From JAOZTV01 sp965371805 (GTDB lineage Bacteria; Acidobacteriota; Aminicenantia; UBA2199), in NCBI GenBank assembly GCA_965371805.1, contig CBDUZW010000033.1:1-49871 (forward strand): DNA of 49,871 nucleotides, read 5' to 3'. Under the pieces are notes generated by a model that saw only the letters and a program-made list of their open reading frames with translations, searched no databases and was not told the DNA's origin. The position numbers and the translations under genes were made by a program. The stretch's first letter is position 1, and each line of letters opens with the position of its first letter. Positions 1 through 9,359 of this stretch are shown piece after piece.

Positions 1-133
1 AAACGTTGGTATTCTTTTATAAAATATCATTTGGGTTTTTTGGGGGATCAGAGTCCAGTATGTTTCTGAACTTCAACAATATAAACAAAAAATTGAAAGC
101 AAAAAAATAACCGCTACGAAATTCCAGATCCCA

Positions 134-2944
134 TTATTTTATTTTAAATGAATAAATTTGGGAAACTGTTTTAACTGTGCCATTTTTGTCTTTTGCATGG
201 ATGATCAAATACCCATATTTTGCTTTACTTAGCTTTTGGAGATCAATTGAAACAGAATTTTTGCTTTTTGGTTTTGTCCAGTCCACCTGATTGTCCTTTA
301 AAAACTGAAATGGAATAACAGAAAAAGCATATTCATATTCTAAATGTTTATATGGATTTGTCCAGACAAATTTTACTGGTTTTAATAAACTCAAAGTTGA
401 ATTATCTTTTGGGTATTTTAAAAATATACTTTTCCCAATAGTAACAAAATATTTCAAAACCGGTTTTTGCCCAGAATAATTAAAGTTAGTAAATTCAAAA
501 GACAATTCATGCATTCCAAGATCAATAAGAGGGAGTTTTGGTTTAGCTGATCTCTTGAGATATCCAACCTTTCCACCATCCAGATAAATTTCAAATAATC
601 CTAAAGTAGTATCATTAACAAGAATTTTTCCAAAAAGAATCCCGGAACCCATTGCTTTTACCCTTAAGTTATAGTCTAATTTATACTGATTTTTCTGAGC
701 AATTTTATAATATTTTCCATCACTAAATTTAAATTCAAGTGTTTGTATTTTGAAACCCGGCAAAATATTACTGACCGATATGTTTTTTTGGAAAAGTTTT
801 TTACCATTACCACCAAAATCTGATGCTATTACTTTAAAATTTCCTGTCTTGGAATATGAATGTGAAACAGACTTGCTATTTGTTATTTTTGTCTCTCCAT
901 CACCAAAATCCCATTTCACCTGATTCCCTAGAAATTCAACAGCAGTACATATAACTTTTTTTTTAGGCAGCACCACTTCTGATGATAGTTTTAACAATCT
1001 TCGATCAGGAACAACTGTAATCATTTTTACCAGTGGCGGATCTTTTTTTAATTTATCCAGCAGAGTAACTTTTATTAAACCTGCTCTTTTAAAAATCTTT
1101 GATGCTATACTTACTCCTTGATCAATTGAACCATCATCAAACTTCCACTCATAATTGCCGGCTACATATCCTTTTAGCCCAACTTTTACTGGAACGCCTT
1201 CTATTATTTTTTGAGGTAGTAAAATATCACGGGTATCTCTTTTAACAATAATTTTTTTTATAATCTCCTTGCTTCCCCGTCCTCCCATATCTATCGCTTT
1301 AATTGTATAAACCCCGGGAGATCTGTATAGGTGCTCGGTTACTGAAGAACCAACTAATGTTGTACCATCTCCAAAATTCCATTTTACATTGTTTTCAATA
1401 AATCCTACAGTTTTCAACTTTGCCTTTGCGCCAGCATAGAAATTTTCATAAACTGATAATATTTTTCTATTATCTGGAATTACTCTAATTCTAGCAATTA
1501 CCGGTACTTTTGATTTCCCGTCAAAATCAAAAACTTTTACAACATAATTTCCAGGTCTCCTGAATTTATGAACCATTTTTCCTCTACCTGTTTTTATAGT
1601 ACCATCACCAAAATCCCACCTGTATGAGGCGCCTTTAAATTTTACCGGATAGAACTCTATATTGGCATTCTCAAATAGATATTTTATTCTTATATCGATT
1701 TTCCTGTTTTCAAATACAGTTATTCTTTTTCTTAGTGGTGTTTGCCCATTGATATTACATATTATATCAAAATTTCCAGGATCAATAAATTGATACCTTA
1801 TCATGTTTGGCGCATTTCTTTTAGTTTCCATTCCGATTTGCCAATCCAAAACAGTTACAGTAGAATTTTTCAATCTTAATTCTACAAAATTACCTACTTG
1901 TATTCTATGAGGATTGATCTGAATCTCTCTTGAATCTGTATTTATCGCAACCATTTTTTCTAATTTGGGTCTATCTACCCCTAACTCAGTTGCAATAACT
2001 TTAAACTGCCCTTTTGTTGAATAGAAATGAGTAATATTTTTACCCCCATTCATTTTTTTCCCATCTCCAAAATCCCATTCAATTGTTGGACTGAAAGAAT
2101 TTTCAAAAACAAAATTTATTGGTTGATAGAGGTATGGATTAGTTCTATTCATGCGGATATTTCTATTATCCGGCTGGACTGTAATATTAACTTTTACTTC
2201 TCCAAGAGATGAATCAGAAAGGTCAGTAACTTTAATTGTAAAACTGCCGGGAGAGGTGTATTTATTACTAATTGTAACTCCTCCATTTTTAATACCATTT
2301 CCAAAATCCCATTTTAAACTGTTCGTCGTAAAATTATTAGCAACGAACTTTACAGTTTGTCCCTTGAGAGCAGTAACCGGTGTAACAGTAATAGTTCTGT
2401 TATCAGCTATTATAGGAACAGAAGCTGTTATTGCGGTTAATGTATTTCCACCAAAATCGAATGCTTTAACTGTATATGTTCCCGGATTTTGAAATGTATG
2501 TTTTATGCTTTTCCCTCCATTCTGCTGAGGGGTACCATCTCCAAAATCCCATTTTACATTGTTTTCTACAAAATTATTAGTATTCAGGTCTACTTCAGTA
2601 CCGGAAATAAAAGGTCCTCCCTGAACCTGGATATTTCTATTATCATTCACAACAAGTGTTTTTATTCCTTCTCCCGGAGGCCCTGGAGGCGGATCTGTAA
2701 AACATTTTATTTGATAGGATTTAGGTTCTTTAAAAGAATGCATAATTGGATTCCCCTGTTGAACAGGAGAGCCATCTCCAAAATTCCATTTATAGATTTT
2801 CGCATTATCCGGATTTTGAACTGAAAATTGAACGTTCATCCCAACATAAACTTGACCGGGTGGCAGATTTATTGTAATTGGATCTTTACTAAAAAGAAAA
2901 ACACTAAATATTATCAAAAAATAGAATAGAAATTTTTTTTTCAT
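134..2944 (-). CDS. Secreted multi-PKD-repeat protein
   Basis: A 936-residue exported protein. Residues 1-19 form a signal peptide (lysines, then a Phe/Leu/Ile-rich core ending FLFS). Nine PKD-like repeats of about 75-85 residues follow to about residue 735. Most carry the signature W-x-F-G-D-G and are joined by linkers resembling D-N-R-x-I. The fifth repeat has lost the motif (WQIGMET) and the eighth reads WKFDDGS. The last 200 residues form a different all-beta region with an Ig-like end. PKD domains mediate protein or carbohydrate contacts outside the cell; no catalytic domain is visible, so an adhesive or structural surface role is inferred. A GGGGGA ribosome-binding site lies just before the ATG. 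The gene stands alone beside a rhomboid protease gene. Confidence 0.85.
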   Translation of the reverse strand: MKKKFLFYFLIIFSVFLFSKDPITINLPPGQVYVGMNVQFSVQNPDNAKIYKWNFGDGSPVQQGNPIMHSFKEPKSYQIKCFTDPPPGPPGEGIKTLVVNDNRNIQVQGGPFISGTEVDLNTNNFVENNVKWDFGDGTPQQNGGKSIKHTFQNPGTYTVKAFDFGGNTLTAITASVPIIADNRTITVTPVTALKGQTVKFVANNFTTNSLKWDFGNGIKNGGVTISNKYTSPGSFTIKVTDLSDSSLGEVKVNITVQPDNRNIRMNRTNPYLYQPINFVFENSFSPTIEWDFGDGKKMNGGKNITHFYSTKGQFKVIATELGVDRPKLEKMVAINTDSREIQINPHRIQVGNFVELRLKNSTVTVLDWQIGMETKRNAPNMIRYQFIDPGNFDIICNINGQTPLRKRITVFENRKIDIRIKYLFENANIEFYPVKFKGASYRWDFGDGTIKTGRGKMVHKFRRPGNYVVKVFDFDGKSKVPVIARIRVIPDNRKILSVYENFYAGAKAKLKTVGFIENNVKWNFGDGTTLVGSSVTEHLYRSPGVYTIKAIDMGGRGSKEIIKKIIVKRDTRDILLPQKIIEGVPVKVGLKGYVAGNYEWKFDDGSIDQGVSIASKIFKRAGLIKVTLLDKLKKDPPLVKMITVVPDRRLLKLSSEVVLPKKKVICTAVEFLGNQVKWDFGDGETKITNSKSVSHSYSKTGNFKVIASDFGGNGKKLFQKNISVSNILPGFKIQTLEFKFSDGKYYKIAQKNQYKLDYNLRVKAMGSGILFGKILVNDTTLGLFEIYLDGGKVGYLKRSAKPKLPLIDLGMHELSFEFTNFNYSGQKPVLKYFVTIGKSIFLKYPKDNSTLSLLKPVKFVWTNPYKHLEYEYAFSVIPFQFLKDNQVDWTKPKSKNSVSIDLQKLSKAKYGYLIIHAKDKNGTVKTVSQIYSFKIK

Positions 2945-2961
2945 AATTATCCCCCAAGAAT

Positions 2962-2992
2962 ATTATATAGAAGTAAACATGAAATATCTCAA
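2962..2992 (-). promoter_or_regulatory. Candidate sigma70-type promoter of the PKD gene
   Basis: On the minus strand TTGAGA is followed after 19 bases by a perfect TATAAT (2962-2967), 17 bases upstream of the start codon. The spacer is slightly long, so this is tentative. Confidence 0.35.
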
Positions 2993-3067
2993 AAAAACAT
3001 TTCAAAACCTACTAAAAAGACATAGATGTCCTAAAGGCTTACTCTGGAATAGATAAGAAACAAATTT

Positions 3068-4975
3068 TCAATGCTTATTTAAAGAATCATTATATTCTTC
3101 TATTGAAGGAAAGGTTTTTACTTTCTTTAATGTTAAATAGTCAAGATCATAAAAGGGTTTTGCATTACTAAATTTCAAAATTGCAAGAATAAATTTCTTG
3201 AATGCATCACCAACATTTTCTGCATTCGGAATAAATTTACCTGGATCAAAGTCAATACTATAGAATCTGATAATCCGGATATTTGCTGTTTCGGAATTAT
3301 AATCATCCATAAACATATCTATCAAATAAATAGTTTTTGAATTAAGTGGGATTATTTTTACAACAGAGATCATTTTTATTTTATTTAACAAAAGAGTTGT
3401 TTTACCTTTCTCATTGATCTTTAATACAAATGATTCTCTATTTACAGAGATAGGAATTGCCCTTATTACACCTATTTTTTTTTCTTGTGTATCACCTGCT
3501 ATATTTTTTGAACTTTTCAAATATTCATCCAGCGCTTTCTTTAACTCATCTTTTTTTAAATCAGGGACATCCGGGCTGCTCAATGTACGGTCAACTACAG
3601 TTTTGCAATGTTTGGTATTAAGCCTGAGCAAAACCTCTGAAAATAGCACAAGAAAACCCGGCAACACTTCTGTTTTAGTTCTTTCATAAACTAAGTCTGC
3701 AAGCTTTTCAGCTTCTTCTTTTAATTCATTTTCCGTCAAATGTTTCAGCAATACTACAGACAATTGTGTGTTTATACTTACATCAGGGTAAAATCCTAAT
3801 AATTTATTATAATGAAAATGAGCCGCTTCAAACCTCTCTGTTCTCAACTCATACTCAATATGTTTAATGAAATGAGGCTTTACCTCATCAATCTTTCCTA
3901 TTTCTTCTCCAAGAACCCATAACATCTCAATGACATCTGTGTTTTTAATATCACGCTTTGCAGACTCAAGTAAAAGAGTAAAAGCTTCATCAATTTTTCC
4001 AGCCTCTTTAAGCTTTAAGGCCTCCTCATAGTCTAAAAAACCTTTATTGGTAAAGGTAAATTTTTCATTATATTTTTTATTTATAACCTTCTGTTCAAAT
4101 TTAAAATAACTAATGGCAACCGCTATTAAAACTCCAAAAACAAACCCCCATATATGAGCCCAATGGGCAACTCCGCTTCCGTTTTTATATAGTGAATCCA
4201 TTTGTTTAGCTGTTAAAATTTCATTTCCAAACCATAGGGGTATCATAAGCCAGGCTGGCGCCCTGAAAGTACCAAAAATAAACCAGAACCAGTAAAAAAA
4301 TTTAATTTTTGCATGCCAGAACCTGACAAGAAAGGCTCCCAGTATTCCGGATATTGCTCCTGAAGCACCTATCAATGGACCCGCCATATCAGGATAATGT
4401 GCAGCATATGCAAATGCAGACAACGCACCAACAGCCAGGTACGCAAGAGTATACATCAGTTTTCCCCAGACATCCTCTATATAAGGCCCAACTAAATATA
4501 ATAAAAATAGATTTGATAATAAATGTATCCATCCACCATGTATAAACATATATGAAAATGAGTTTTTTATGTTTTTTTTAGCAGGAGTGAAGCCCCATTT
4601 TATAAATGGACTATTAGCTTTGGCATCATCGAGTCTCCGCATTAATAAATCGAGCATCTTCTGTTCTTCAGCGACAATACTTTCTTCAGGAATATCTCCT
4701 TCATAATTTTTCCTGAATTTCTTAAAGAACCTCTCTCTGGCACTAGCTTCCTCATAATTAATCTGATCTTTTTTTTGATTTGTATTAAGAACGAGATAGG
4801 GATGTTTTACATAATAGTTTATTAATTCTCTGGCAACTCCCATTACCTCTATAAACACCTCTTTATTCTTTGAAGTAACATTCCAGTGAATAAGAAAATT
4901 TATAAGAACAATCGCAATTGTGATCCAGGGCAGAAGTCTGACAGAGTTTTTTTCCTGACCATATGGAAAAATCAT
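3068..4975 (-). CDS. Rhomboid intramembrane serine protease with C-terminal TPR-like region
   Basis: A 635-residue membrane protein. A transmembrane helix at about 14-31 is followed by a charged segment (32-130) and then the rhomboid core at 138-290. The core holds the HGGWIHLLSN motif, the nucleophile motif GASGAISG (Ser205) and the A-H-x-x-G motif giving His274, so the Ser/His dyad is intact. Residues 310-500 are helical and TPR-like, and the last 130 residues are a soluble domain I do not recognise. Rhomboids cleave transmembrane helices within the bilayer; the C-terminal helical region probably binds partners. The start has only a weak ribosome-binding site. It lies downstream of a divergently transcribed gene and has no operon partner. 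The substrate is unknown. Confidence 0.85.
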   Translation of the reverse strand: MIFPYGQEKNSVRLLPWITIAIVLINFLIHWNVTSKNKEVFIEVMGVARELINYYVKHPYLVLNTNQKKDQINYEEASARERFFKKFRKNYEGDIPEESIVAEEQKMLDLLMRRLDDAKANSPFIKWGFTPAKKNIKNSFSYMFIHGGWIHLLSNLFLLYLVGPYIEDVWGKLMYTLAYLAVGALSAFAYAAHYPDMAGPLIGASGAISGILGAFLVRFWHAKIKFFYWFWFIFGTFRAPAWLMIPLWFGNEILTAKQMDSLYKNGSGVAHWAHIWGFVFGVLIAVAISYFKFEQKVINKKYNEKFTFTNKGFLDYEEALKLKEAGKIDEAFTLLLESAKRDIKNTDVIEMLWVLGEEIGKIDEVKPHFIKHIEYELRTERFEAAHFHYNKLLGFYPDVSINTQLSVVLLKHLTENELKEEAEKLADLVYERTKTEVLPGFLVLFSEVLLRLNTKHCKTVVDRTLSSPDVPDLKKDELKKALDEYLKSSKNIAGDTQEKKIGVIRAIPISVNRESFVLKINEKGKTTLLLNKIKMISVVKIIPLNSKTIYLIDMFMDDYNSETANIRIIRFYSIDFDPGKFIPNAENVGDAFKKFILAILKFSNAKPFYDLDYLTLKKVKTFPSIEEYNDSLNKH

Positions 4976-5057
4976 TTTTTAACACTCATAAAAAAAGATA
5001 TCAAGATTGAACAAAAAAGTCAAACAATTACAAAATGTCCTGAGCTTCTGTATTAAT

Positions 5058-5086
5058 TTGCTTAAAACTAATGAAAACTGTATACT
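5058..5086 (+). promoter_or_regulatory. Candidate sigma70-type promoter
   Basis: TTGCTT, a 17-base spacer and TATACT lie just before the plus-strand membrane gene. If used, transcription would begin within a few bases of the ATG at 5096, giving a nearly leaderless message, or it would favour the in-frame ATG at 5138. Confidence 0.3.
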
Positions 5087-5095
5087 TCCTATACA

Positions 5096-6730
5096 ATGAC
5101 CGGCATCGTAATTTTTCTTAATTTATTAATACTTCAAATGAGTCGGTTTAGTATAACCAGATCATATAATCATAACTTTTATTTGTTTTTGACATTGATT
5201 TTTATTATAATTAATTTTTTTTATTTTATTCCAGCAAATAATATCAAAACAAAATATTTTAAAGTAAATAAAATTATATCTATCGAAAATTTTTTTCTTA
5301 AAAACAAGAATATTGGATTGTTTTTATTTGTATCATGTATCATTATTTTCATCTATTATTATTCGATTAATGTTTCTTATATTTATCAACATGCTTTTTT
5401 CTGTGAAAGGGCAGATATGCTTCCCATCATTAATGGTAGCCTAGATCATATGATGAATTTTAAAAACCCGTATAATTATTGTCATTGTCCCTGGGAAATA
5501 AAAAACACCTATCTGCCATTCATTCTCTTTTCATATTTACCTGCAGGAATTTTAAAATTTGACATAAGATTTATCTCTCTATTTTCACTACTCATGACTC
5601 AATTAATTGTTTTTAAATACTATTTTGAAAGAGGAAAAGTATTAAATGCTCTGCTAATACCACTGATATTTTTTATTTCTCCATTAATTAAATTTCAATT
5701 AATTCAGTCACAAACCTTTCCTGTAATATTTGTATTTTCTCTCTTTTTTTATTTTTTTAAAACCGAAAACTATTCTGCCGCATACTTTCTATTTGGAATA
5801 TTATTAGGAATGAGGAGAGTTTTTATTATTGTTTTTCCCATAATTTTTATATTTTATATAAAATACATCAGAATGGAAAAAATCAAATATAAAGTAATCA
5901 TTTCATTCCTCTTCGGAGTTTTGATCTCATTCGGATATGCTTTATTTGATCCAGTTCTTTTTTTTAAAAATCAAATAGAGGTTTTTTCTCATTTTTCAAA
6001 ATTACAATTACAAAATAGTGGCAACCCATTTTTAATAAAATCAATTGGCGCTCTGAATGTAGTTTATAGAATTTTAAATGTAAAGCAGGGAATATTGATA
6101 ATTAATATTCTTCAAAAATCAATTATCATAGTTTTATATTTTTTCAGTTATAAAAATATTAATAAAAAAAATATTAGTCTTTTTATTTTCTGGATAATTT
6201 TTGTTTTCATCAGTTTTACACCTTATACAAGACCCGAAGAATACTACTATTTTTTATGCCTTGTGCCGATTCTATTTCATCTGACTAAAGACAAAAAAGC
6301 TATTACGTTTTCATTCAAAAAAACAATTTTAATCTCAGGTCTGTTTATTTCATTAACCCTGTTTTTCCCATATAAATTATTCCATAAAAACAAGCGTATA
6401 AACTTTGATTATGGTTTCAATTTAAGAACAAAAAGAATAAGTATTAATTCAAAATCTCCACTATTTTCCTTTCCAGTAAACATAATAGAAAAAAATACCT
6501 GTAAATATAAATTTCAAATACGATATTTTAATAATGAAAGCAATTTTAAAATTGAAAGAATTCTTATAAATGATAAAAATTATGATTTTAAAGATTTAAA
6601 AAAACTAAAAAAAGTAAGTGTATTAATCGACAGTAATAATTTAGTAGTTGGAAATAACCGGATCAGAATAATCACGAACAACATAGATAAGAAAAACATT
6701 GATTTCCATTGTACTCTTCAAAAAAAATAG
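5096..6730 (+). CDS. Polytopic membrane protein, probable GT-C glycosyltransferase
   Basis: A 544-residue protein with about ten hydrophobic helices over residues 1-440 and a soluble C-terminal tail of about 100 residues. The pattern of long Ile/Phe-rich helices, an acidic/aromatic extracytoplasmic loop after the second or third helix (Cys-Glu-Arg-Ala-Asp, near residue 103) and a Thr-Arg-Pro-Glu-Glu motif in a late loop resembles polyprenyl-phosphate-dependent GT-C enzymes of the GT87/GT39 kind. No motif is decisive, so the activity is inferred. It is the only plus-strand gene in the first 47 kb and converges on the glycerol-3-phosphate dehydrogenase gene with a 19-base gap. No good ribosome-binding site precedes the ATG; an alternative in-frame ATG lies at 5138. 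Confidence 0.6.
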   Translation: MTGIVIFLNLLILQMSRFSITRSYNHNFYLFLTLIFIIINFFYFIPANNIKTKYFKVNKIISIENFFLKNKNIGLFLFVSCIIIFIYYYSINVSYIYQHAFFCERADMLPIINGSLDHMMNFKNPYNYCHCPWEIKNTYLPFILFSYLPAGILKFDIRFISLFSLLMTQLIVFKYYFERGKVLNALLIPLIFFISPLIKFQLIQSQTFPVIFVFSLFFYFFKTENYSAAYFLFGILLGMRRVFIIVFPIIFIFYIKYIRMEKIKYKVIISFLFGVLISFGYALFDPVLFFKNQIEVFSHFSKLQLQNSGNPFLIKSIGALNVVYRILNVKQGILIINILQKSIIIVLYFFSYKNINKKNISLFIFWIIFVFISFTPYTRPEEYYYFLCLVPILFHLTKDKKAITFSFKKTILISGLFISLTLFFPYKLFHKNKRINFDYGFNLRTKRISINSKSPLFSFPVNIIEKNTCKYKFQIRYFNNESNFKIERILINDKNYDFKDLKKLKKVSVLIDSNNLVVGNNRIRIITNNIDKKNIDFHCTLQKK

Positions 6731-6749
6731 ATCATATTATAAAGCCCTC

Positions 6750-8240
6750 TTACAGTACTTTATAGCACAGATTTATTTCTTTCTTTAGTAGCTCTATTTC
6801 ATTTTGCCATTCTTCATCATTAAAACCAAACAATGGTTTGAGTTTGGGTAAAATTGACATTGCCCTTTTAGGATTATCTCCAAGAGAAGTTCTTCTTAAA
6901 ATAAGATCACTGAGATGAAATACTGATTCAGTTTTTATTATTTTTTCTATTTGTTTTAAGTCATTATCAGTTTCAGGTGTCCAATCGTAGGCAAAAAAGA
7001 TGTAATCATTTCCTGTTTTTTGAAATATTTTTTCATAGGGGATTAAATCCTTATTTGGAAATATTTTTTTTATAATTTTTTCAGAAACCAGCCTTGCCGT
7101 TGTAAATTTTATCCCTGCCAGACTGTACAGTCCTTTTGGTCCGCCATCTTTGGAGTGATCAATAATTGCTTCCCTTTTTGATAATTTATCATTTTGAGAA
7201 GCTGGTAAAACTCCCGAATAAACTCTTAATATATCTTTATTTGTCAGATCTAATCCCGGGACAGCTCTATTTAGATCGTCAATTACCTTTTTCATTTCTG
7301 CGGCTGGAACCTTCAACTCATCCTTATCTTTTTCAACTATGATCTCACCTGTTCCAACCATGAAACGATTTTTTAAAGGATGTGAGAAGTAAGTATGCCC
7401 ACCACCTTTTATTGGATTTAAAGCCAAAGCGCTTTTTGATAAGGATTCCCTGTCAAAAAGTATATTCCAGAGTAAAAGCCTTTTTTTAAACAATTCAGGA
7501 TAATCCTTATCGAAAATAGATGAGATATCTCTACTGTCGGGACCTGCTGCATTAATAATAATTGGAGCATTAAATTCAATCTTTTTGTTGGCAATAATAT
7601 CTTCTGCAAAAACACCTTCAATCTCATTATTTTCTTCATTTTTCTTTAAACCCGTAACTTTTATATAATTCAAGTTTGTAGAACCAAGTTCTTCCACTTT
7701 TTTTAGAATTTTAATATATAACCTTTGATGTTCGGGTAAACTTGCATCAAACCATTGGGCAACACCAGTGAGCCCATCCATATCAATTGTTGGAAACGTT
7801 TCTTGTATTTTTTTTTTTGAAATAATGTTCCCGAAAGGAAGTTTGTTTTTTTTTGAAACATCTATATTTTTAGTGATTGATAATATATCATTTAATAATA
7901 AGGCAATTTTTAAAATTGGATTTCTATGCAGCCCTTTCCCATAAAGAGGCATTAAACAAGACATAGTATTAACATATTCAGGAAAATTTTTTAAGAACCA
8001 TTTTCTCTCTTTAACTGACTCAAAAAACCTGGGAAGGTCTGCCGATTGAAGATATCTTAATCCACCATGAACAGTTCTTAAGTGATTTAAACTTGTATTT
8101 CCACAAAAATCATTTTTTTCCAATAGTAATGTTTTTAATTTTCGTCTTGTTCCTTCCAATGCAAGCATAATACCATATATGCCGCCACCCACAATTATCA
8201 GATCATAGTTCTTGTTTGTATATTCAGACATTTGTCTCAT
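6750..8240 (-). CDS. glpD: FAD-dependent glycerol-3-phosphate dehydrogenase family protein
   Basis: A 496-residue DAO-superfamily flavoenzyme. The N-terminal dinucleotide-binding motif GGGIYG lies at residues 18-23, followed by the family stretch TSLNHLRTVHGGLRYL, which is typical of glycerol-3-phosphate dehydrogenases. The expected reaction is oxidation of sn-glycerol 3-phosphate to dihydroxyacetone phosphate with electrons passed to quinone at the inner membrane. The C terminus is shorter than in classical GlpD, with a reduced cap region, so a related substrate is possible. AAGGAG eight bases before the ATG fixes the start. It is not obviously part of the polysaccharide operon, although it is co-directional with it. 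Confidence 0.8.
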   Translation of the reverse strand: MRQMSEYTNKNYDLIIVGGGIYGIMLALEGTRRKLKTLLLEKNDFCGNTSLNHLRTVHGGLRYLQSADLPRFFESVKERKWFLKNFPEYVNTMSCLMPLYGKGLHRNPILKIALLLNDILSITKNIDVSKKNKLPFGNIISKKKIQETFPTIDMDGLTGVAQWFDASLPEHQRLYIKILKKVEELGSTNLNYIKVTGLKKNEENNEIEGVFAEDIIANKKIEFNAPIIINAAGPDSRDISSIFDKDYPELFKKRLLLWNILFDRESLSKSALALNPIKGGGHTYFSHPLKNRFMVGTGEIIVEKDKDELKVPAAEMKKVIDDLNRAVPGLDLTNKDILRVYSGVLPASQNDKLSKREAIIDHSKDGGPKGLYSLAGIKFTTARLVSEKIIKKIFPNKDLIPYEKIFQKTGNDYIFFAYDWTPETDNDLKQIEKIIKTESVFHLSDLILRRTSLGDNPKRAMSILPKLKPLFGFNDEEWQNEIELLKKEINLCYKVL

Positions 8241-8318
8241 TAATTTATTCTCCTTAGAAGCTTGTACAAAGAGTGGATTGTGAGTAGTTTGAGATAAACA
8301 TGAAACTTTTCATAATCT

Positions 8319-9062
8319 TTATCTTTTTTTTATAATTTGAGCAGGCACTCCAATCGCTACAGAATATGCCGGCATTTTTTTGTGTACCAATGTTGCCGCT
8401 CCAATGATAGAGCCTTTTCTGATTTTAACACCATCAAGAATAGTAGAGGAAGCGCCTATCCATATATCATCTTCAATAACAATACCGCCTTTTGAAATTG
8501 AAGGCTGTTTCCAGATTGGAATATCTTTCCTTTCAAAAGTATGATTCCCGCCTGCGATCATATATAAGTGACCCGCTGTAAAAACATATTCTCCAATAGT
8601 AATTTTACTTTCTGAAATAATCGTATTCAGAGGTCCTATGTTTGTATAGTCCCCAATCTCTATATCTCCTCCCTTACAGGAGATCGTAGTTCCTCTTCCA
8701 ATCAGTACATTATTTCCAAAAACAATTCCTTTATTTTTTTCACCTTTTGCATCTATTACTGAATTATCATCAAAAACAACATTATTTCCAATAAGGATTT
8801 TTTGAGGATGTCGTATCATCATGTTTTTCCCAAAGACAACACCCTTTCCTATTTTTTTAAATAATTTCTTAAAGAATATTTTTCTCAAGACCAGGCCTAA
8901 AGCACCTGGTATATTGGTAAACAAGGTTATTATCAGTTCGTATTTTAGAAAAAAGAATAAAGAGGTCTCCCCAACAAAAAGGTCTCTGTATTTTCTAACA
9001 GCACTCTTTTTTTTGTCCAATAGATCTTTCTGTCCACCAATATATGTTCGTTCCTCTTCCAT
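8319..9062 (-). CDS. Hexapeptide-repeat (left-handed beta-helix) acyltransferase
   Basis: A 247-residue protein. Residues 1-65 are basic and partly hydrophobic. From about residue 75 onward isoleucine/valine-led hexapeptide repeats build a left-handed beta-helix, ending in the usual IWIGASSTILDG coil and the closing A-x-G-V-P-A signature. The likely catalytic His is in GGNHTFER. The family transfers acetyl groups from acetyl-CoA to sugar hydroxyls or amines, so surface glycan decoration is the probable role. There is no ribosome-binding site near the ATG, but a TGTTAAAAT extended -10-like motif lies only six bases upstream, so the message could be leaderless. Confidence 0.8.
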   Translation of the reverse strand: MEEERTYIGGQKDLLDKKKSAVRKYRDLFVGETSLFFFLKYELIITLFTNIPGALGLVLRKIFFKKLFKKIGKGVVFGKNMMIRHPQKILIGNNVVFDDNSVIDAKGEKNKGIVFGNNVLIGRGTTISCKGGDIEIGDYTNIGPLNTIISESKITIGEYVFTAGHLYMIAGGNHTFERKDIPIWKQPSISKGGIVIEDDIWIGASSTILDGVKIRKGSIIGAATLVHKKMPAYSVAIGVPAQIIKKR

Positions 9063-9115
9063 AAACTATTTTAACATAAATCTCCGACATTTTCATTAAG
9101 TATTTTTTATTAATA

Positions 9116-9291
9116 GAGCTAATTGCAAAAATAGATTTATTGCGAAGTTTAGCGAAATTTTTTCTGGTGAGTATAATTTAAAAAATTACCGGAAACATAG
9201 TAAGCACTATGTTGAGGATGCTTTTTTCAATTTTACGAAGCCAGGGAGAATTCCAGCAAACTGCAGTAGAATGTATTTTTGCAATTAGCTC
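9116..9291. mobile_element. MITE-like 176-bp element with perfect 18-bp terminal inverted repeats
   Basis: The sequence GAGCTAATTGCAAAAATA at 9116-9133 recurs as its exact reverse complement at 9274-9291. Both ends are directly flanked by AATA (9112-9115 and 9292-9295), a possible 4-bp target duplication, though this could be chance in A+T-rich DNA. Inside is a perfect 8-bp hairpin with a 4-base loop (9194-9201 with 9206-9213). No reading frame fills it. It occupies most of the gap between the acyltransferase and UDP-xylose synthase genes. A small non-autonomous transposable element is the simplest reading; a structured RNA is the alternative. Confidence 0.6.
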
Positions 9292-9359
9292 AATATTTAA
9301 GATTTAAGGGATGTGTACAGACTTTGTACGTTTAAAATTTGAATAAATAGATATATTTT

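Noticed and set aside
2151..2492. Plus-strand open frame of 113 codons inside the PKD gene
   Set aside because: It is antisense to a well-supported repeat protein, has no ribosome-binding site and matches no family; the openness follows from the repeat codon pattern.
6723..6775. Weak inverted repeat TATAAAG/CTTTATA between the convergent genes as a terminator
   Set aside because: A 7-bp A+T-only stem without a proper T-run is not distinguishable from background in this sequence.
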